NCBI GenBank assembly: GCA_003640335.1
Contig: RBKG01000136.1
Coordinates: 1 to 8,191 of the forward strand
Direction: 5' to 3'
DNA from: Porphyromonas sp.
Lineage (GTDB): Bacteria > Bacteroidota > Bacteroidia > Bacteroidales > Porphyromonadaceae
DNA length: 8,191 bases
Positions 5,354 through 8,191 of the stretch are shown here, one piece after another. The stretch's first letter is position 1, and every line of letters begins with the position of its first letter. The notes beneath the pieces were generated by a model. It made no database searches and was not told the DNA's origin. It was given only the letters and a program-made list of their open reading frames with translations. Made by a program: the position numbers and the translations under genes.

Positions 5354-8191
5354 ATGACACAATCATTTTTTAGACGTTTGGTTCTAGGGATGATGGCGAC
5401 TGTTTCGACAGCAATTACCATCTATGCCCAAGAGCCTCAGGTGCCAGCTTTGCCTATCGATACGGCTGTACGTATAGGCAAATTGGACAATGGTCTGACT
5501 TATTTCATTCGCAGAAATAAGTTGCCCGAGGGGCGTGCTCATTTCTACATCTCCCAAAAGGTGGGTTCGATGCAGGAAGAAGAGAATCAGCGTGGATTAG
5601 CACACTTTTTGGAGCATATTGCCTTCAATGGTACGAAGCATTTCCCTGGTAAGGGTATTATCAATTACCTAGAAACATTGGGTGCTAACTTCGGTAGCGA
5701 CATCAATGCTTATACAGGTTTTGATGAAACCGTTTATACGCTGATGAATATCCCTGTTTCTCGTCAGAGCACAGTGGACTCTTGTCTCTTGATTTTGCAC
5801 GACTGGAGTAACTCAATCAGCCTTGAAGATAAGGAGATTGATGACGAGCGTGGCGTTATTCAAGAGGAATGGCGTAGCCGTGATAACGGTAACTTCCGTG
5901 CTATGATGAAGGCATTCACTGATGCTTTCCAAGGAAATAAGTACGGTTCTCGTATGCCTATCGGTCTAATGGATGTCGTACGTAACTTTAAGTACCAAGA
6001 GCTAAGAGATTACTATAAGAAGTGGTATCGTCCAGACTTGCAGGGGCTCATCATCGTGGGAGATGTAGACCCTGTTCAGGTAGAAGCTACTATTAAGCGT
6101 CTGTTTGCAGATGTGCCTAAGCCCGTTAATCCAGCTGAGCGTGTGTATGTTCCCGTTGAAGACCATACTGGCGTATTAGCCGTTATCGGTACAGATAAGG
6201 AAGCAGTAGGCACACGTATAAGCGTAGAGTTTAAGACAGATGTAATGCCAGCAGAGCTTAAGGCTAGTCAAGTGGGTCTGATGACAGACTATATCTATAG
6301 CCTAATCTCATCTATGGTACGTGAGCGTTTCCTTGATATTACGAAGAAGCCTAATGCGCCTTTCCGCTCTGCAAGTGCTTACTTTAATGAGTTCCAAGGT
6401 GTAGCACGTACTAAGGACGCGCTAACTTTTGAAGCTGTTGCTAATGATGGTAAGTATCAGGATGCGCTCAAGAGACTTGTGATGGAAATTGAACGTCTAT
6501 CTCAGTTTGGCTTCAATAAGGGTGAGTACGAACGTGCTAAGAAGGATTATCTTGTATCTCTTAAGAAGGCTTACAATGAAAGAGATAAGCGCAAGAATGA
6601 AGATTATGCTGAAGAGTACTCTCAGTACTTCCTTCGTGGTGGTTATATCCCAGGTATAGAGTTTGAATATCAATTCATCACTGCGCTTGCTGACCAAATT
6701 CCATTGGAAGCTGTTAATCAGGCTATCAAGGAAGCTATTACGCAGAATAATATCGTTGTTTCTCTAACAGGTCCTGATAAGGCGGATATTAAGTATCCTA
6801 CTACTGAAGCCCTCAAGAATGAGTTTAACAGCTATCGTGCCCTTAAGGTAGAAGCTCTTAAGGAAGAAGTAAGCAATGTGCCATTGATGGCTAAGAAGCC
6901 AAAGGCAGGTAAGATTGTCAAGGTTGATAAGGCTGGCAAGTACGGTTCTACTGTTTGGACGCTAAGCAATGGTGTTAAGGTGATTATCAAGCCAACAGAC
7001 TTCAAGGAAGATGAAATCCAAGTGTCAGGTATGCGCCAAGGTGGAACATCTACTTTCGCTAAGAAGGATGAGCTTGAAGCGCGTGCTATAGGTGCTGTTA
7101 TGAACCTTGGTGGCTTGGCTTCATTTGATGAGAACCAGTTAGAAAAGGTGCTTTCAGGTCGTCTAGCAAGTGCTGCGCCAAGCATTAGCCTCACTTCAGA
7201 AGCTATTTCAGGTAGCAGCACTAAGGAAGACCTTGAGACGATGTTCCAGCTTATTTACCTCAACTTCACTCAGAAGCGTACGGATAAGCAGGCTTTTGAA
7301 GTGTGGAAGGAAAATGCGCTTAACAGCCTTAAGATGAAGGAAGCTAACCCAATGTCATCTGTAAGCGATAGCATCGGTAAGGCTATTTATCCTGGTGATA
7401 AGCGTCAACAATCATTTACAGAGGCTGAATACAAGGCTTTGAAGTATGAGCGCATTATGCAGATGTATAAGGAGCGTTTCAGCAATGCTAATGGCTTCCA
7501 GTTTGTCTTTGTCGGTAATATCGATGAAGCAAAACTACGTCCACTTGTAGAAACTTATCTAGCTTCTCTACCTGCAACTAAGGTGGTAAGTAAGGCTGAC
7601 TTCAGCAAGCTCCCTGTAATGCGCAAGGGTAACTATGTGAACCACTACTACAAGAAGCAAGAAACTCCTATGGGACTTGTTTTCGATATGTATAGCGGTA
7701 AGCTCGAAGTTAATATGCGTAATCGTCTTGCTTTCAATATCCTTGCTGAAGTCCTAGACCAAGTGTATATGGATGTTATCCGTGAGCGTGAAGGAGGTAC
7801 TTATGGCGCACAAGTAGGTTCTGAGCTAGCATACGAACCTAAGGGTGATGCTTCTCTTACTGTTGTGTTCCAAACAGACCCAACAAAGGCTGAACATCTG
7901 AATAAGATTGCTCAAGAAGAACTTCAGAAGCTTGCTAAGGATGGTCTTGACCGCACTAAGTTTGACAAGGTTATCCTTAATATGGAAAAGCAGTATAACA
8001 CGAACCAAAAGGAAAATAGTTATTGGTTGAGACATCTCGTTAATTACTATTATCATGGTCGTGATGGTGTAACTGATTACCTCAGCACCTTGAAGTCAAT
8101 TAAGCCTGAAGACTCACAGAAGCTCTTACAGCAGCTACTAGAGCAAAAGAATTACATTGAAGTTATGCTTCTTCCTGAAGGACAGAAGTAG
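5354..8191 (+). CDS. Secreted M16 (pitrilysin/insulinase) zinc metallopeptidase
   Basis: The 945-residue protein has a signal peptide (residues 1-25, basic FFRR, hydrophobic core, IYA before Gln26), so it acts in the periplasm or beyond. The first M16 domain carries the inverted zinc motif HFLEH, with zinc ligands His84 and His88 and catalytic Glu87. Glu165, in DDERG 77 residues later, is the likely third ligand. A second M16 repeat begins near residue 530 (TVWTLSNGVKVIIKP) and lacks the zinc motif. In its C-terminal part, Arg810 and Tyr817 in RERE-GGTYGA have the seven-residue spacing of the substrate-binding Arg/Tyr pair in insulinase-type enzymes (inference). The size fits single-chain PqqL-like M16 proteins, which cleave peptides inside a closed chamber. 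The ATG at 5354 gives the signal peptide and follows the promoter. The gene is complete, with TAG at 8189-8191. Confidence 0.93.
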   Translation: MTQSFFRRLVLGMMATVSTAITIYAQEPQVPALPIDTAVRIGKLDNGLTYFIRRNKLPEGRAHFYISQKVGSMQEEENQRGLAHFLEHIAFNGTKHFPGKGIINYLETLGANFGSDINAYTGFDETVYTLMNIPVSRQSTVDSCLLILHDWSNSISLEDKEIDDERGVIQEEWRSRDNGNFRAMMKAFTDAFQGNKYGSRMPIGLMDVVRNFKYQELRDYYKKWYRPDLQGLIIVGDVDPVQVEATIKRLFADVPKPVNPAERVYVPVEDHTGVLAVIGTDKEAVGTRISVEFKTDVMPAELKASQVGLMTDYIYSLISSMVRERFLDITKKPNAPFRSASAYFNEFQGVARTKDALTFEAVANDGKYQDALKRLVMEIERLSQFGFNKGEYERAKKDYLVSLKKAYNERDKRKNEDYAEEYSQYFLRGGYIPGIEFEYQFITALADQIPLEAVNQAIKEAITQNNIVVSLTGPDKADIKYPTTEALKNEFNSYRALKVEALKEEVSNVPLMAKKPKAGKIVKVDKAGKYGSTVWTLSNGVKVIIKPTDFKEDEIQVSGMRQGGTSTFAKKDELEARAIGAVMNLGGLASFDENQLEKVLSGRLASAAPSISLTSEAISGSSTKEDLETMFQLIYLNFTQKRTDKQAFEVWKENALNSLKMKEANPMSSVSDSIGKAIYPGDKRQQSFTEAEYKALKYERIMQMYKERFSNANGFQFVFVGNIDEAKLRPLVETYLASLPATKVVSKADFSKLPVMRKGNYVNHYYKKQETPMGLVFDMYSGKLEVNMRNRLAFNILAEVLDQVYMDVIREREGGTYGAQVGSELAYEPKGDASLTVVFQTDPTKAEHLNKIAQEELQKLAKDGLDRTKFDKVILNMEKQYNTNQKENSYWLRHLVNYYYHGRDGVTDYLSTLKSIKPEDSQKLLQQLLEQKNYIEVMLLPEGQK

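Noticed and set aside
6832..7221. Open frame of 129 codons on the minus strand inside the M16 gene
   Set aside because: It is antisense to a clearly conserved peptidase gene, with serine/leucine-rich sequence typical of shadow frames and no promoter or supporting motif.

Overview
The window looks like a chromosomal segment from a Bacteroidales bacterium, quite possibly a Porphyromonas-like organism (the genus is inference). Three things point to this phylum. Several genes are preceded by the Bacteroidetes-type -7 promoter element TAnnTTTG. Start codons sit behind A-rich leaders rather than strong Shine-Dalgarno sites. The first gene is a lipoprotein whose acidic/lysine stretch after the lipobox cysteine resembles the surface-export signals of this phylum. 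The rplU-rpmA-serS order is also common there.

Layout. 1-61: terminator of a gene lying upstream of the window. 149-682: a monocistronic small lipoprotein gene with its own promoter and a long hairpin terminator. 745-4160: a putative operon rplU (bL21) - rpmA (bL27) - a small exported cysteine-rich protein - serS (seryl-tRNA synthetase) - a D-lactate dehydrogenase gene (ldhA-like). It starts at a good promoter with a structured leader and ends at a strong terminator. 4169-5042: a low-GC block holding one minus-strand gene for a PD-(D/E)XK nuclease-like protein with its own promoter. 5303-8191: promoter and complete gene for a secreted two-repeat M16 zinc metallopeptidase, whose stop codon is the last codon of the window.

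The most notable structure is a direct repeat of about 120 bp. The last 48 nt of ldhA, its stop codon and its terminator (4049-4168) recur at 5043-5166, with 115 of 120 aligned bases identical plus one 4-nt insertion. The nuclease-like gene lies exactly between the copies. This is the footprint expected of a single-gene cargo inserted at the 3' end of ldhA with regeneration of the gene end. No integrase or transposase is visible, so homologous or Campbell-type integration, or a mobilised cassette, is inferred rather than shown.

The second point of interest is the cysteine-rich protein gene between rpmA and serS. It appears to start at TTG, follows a strong GC-rich hairpin, and overlaps the serS start by 32 nt, which suggests translational coupling inside a translation-machinery operon.
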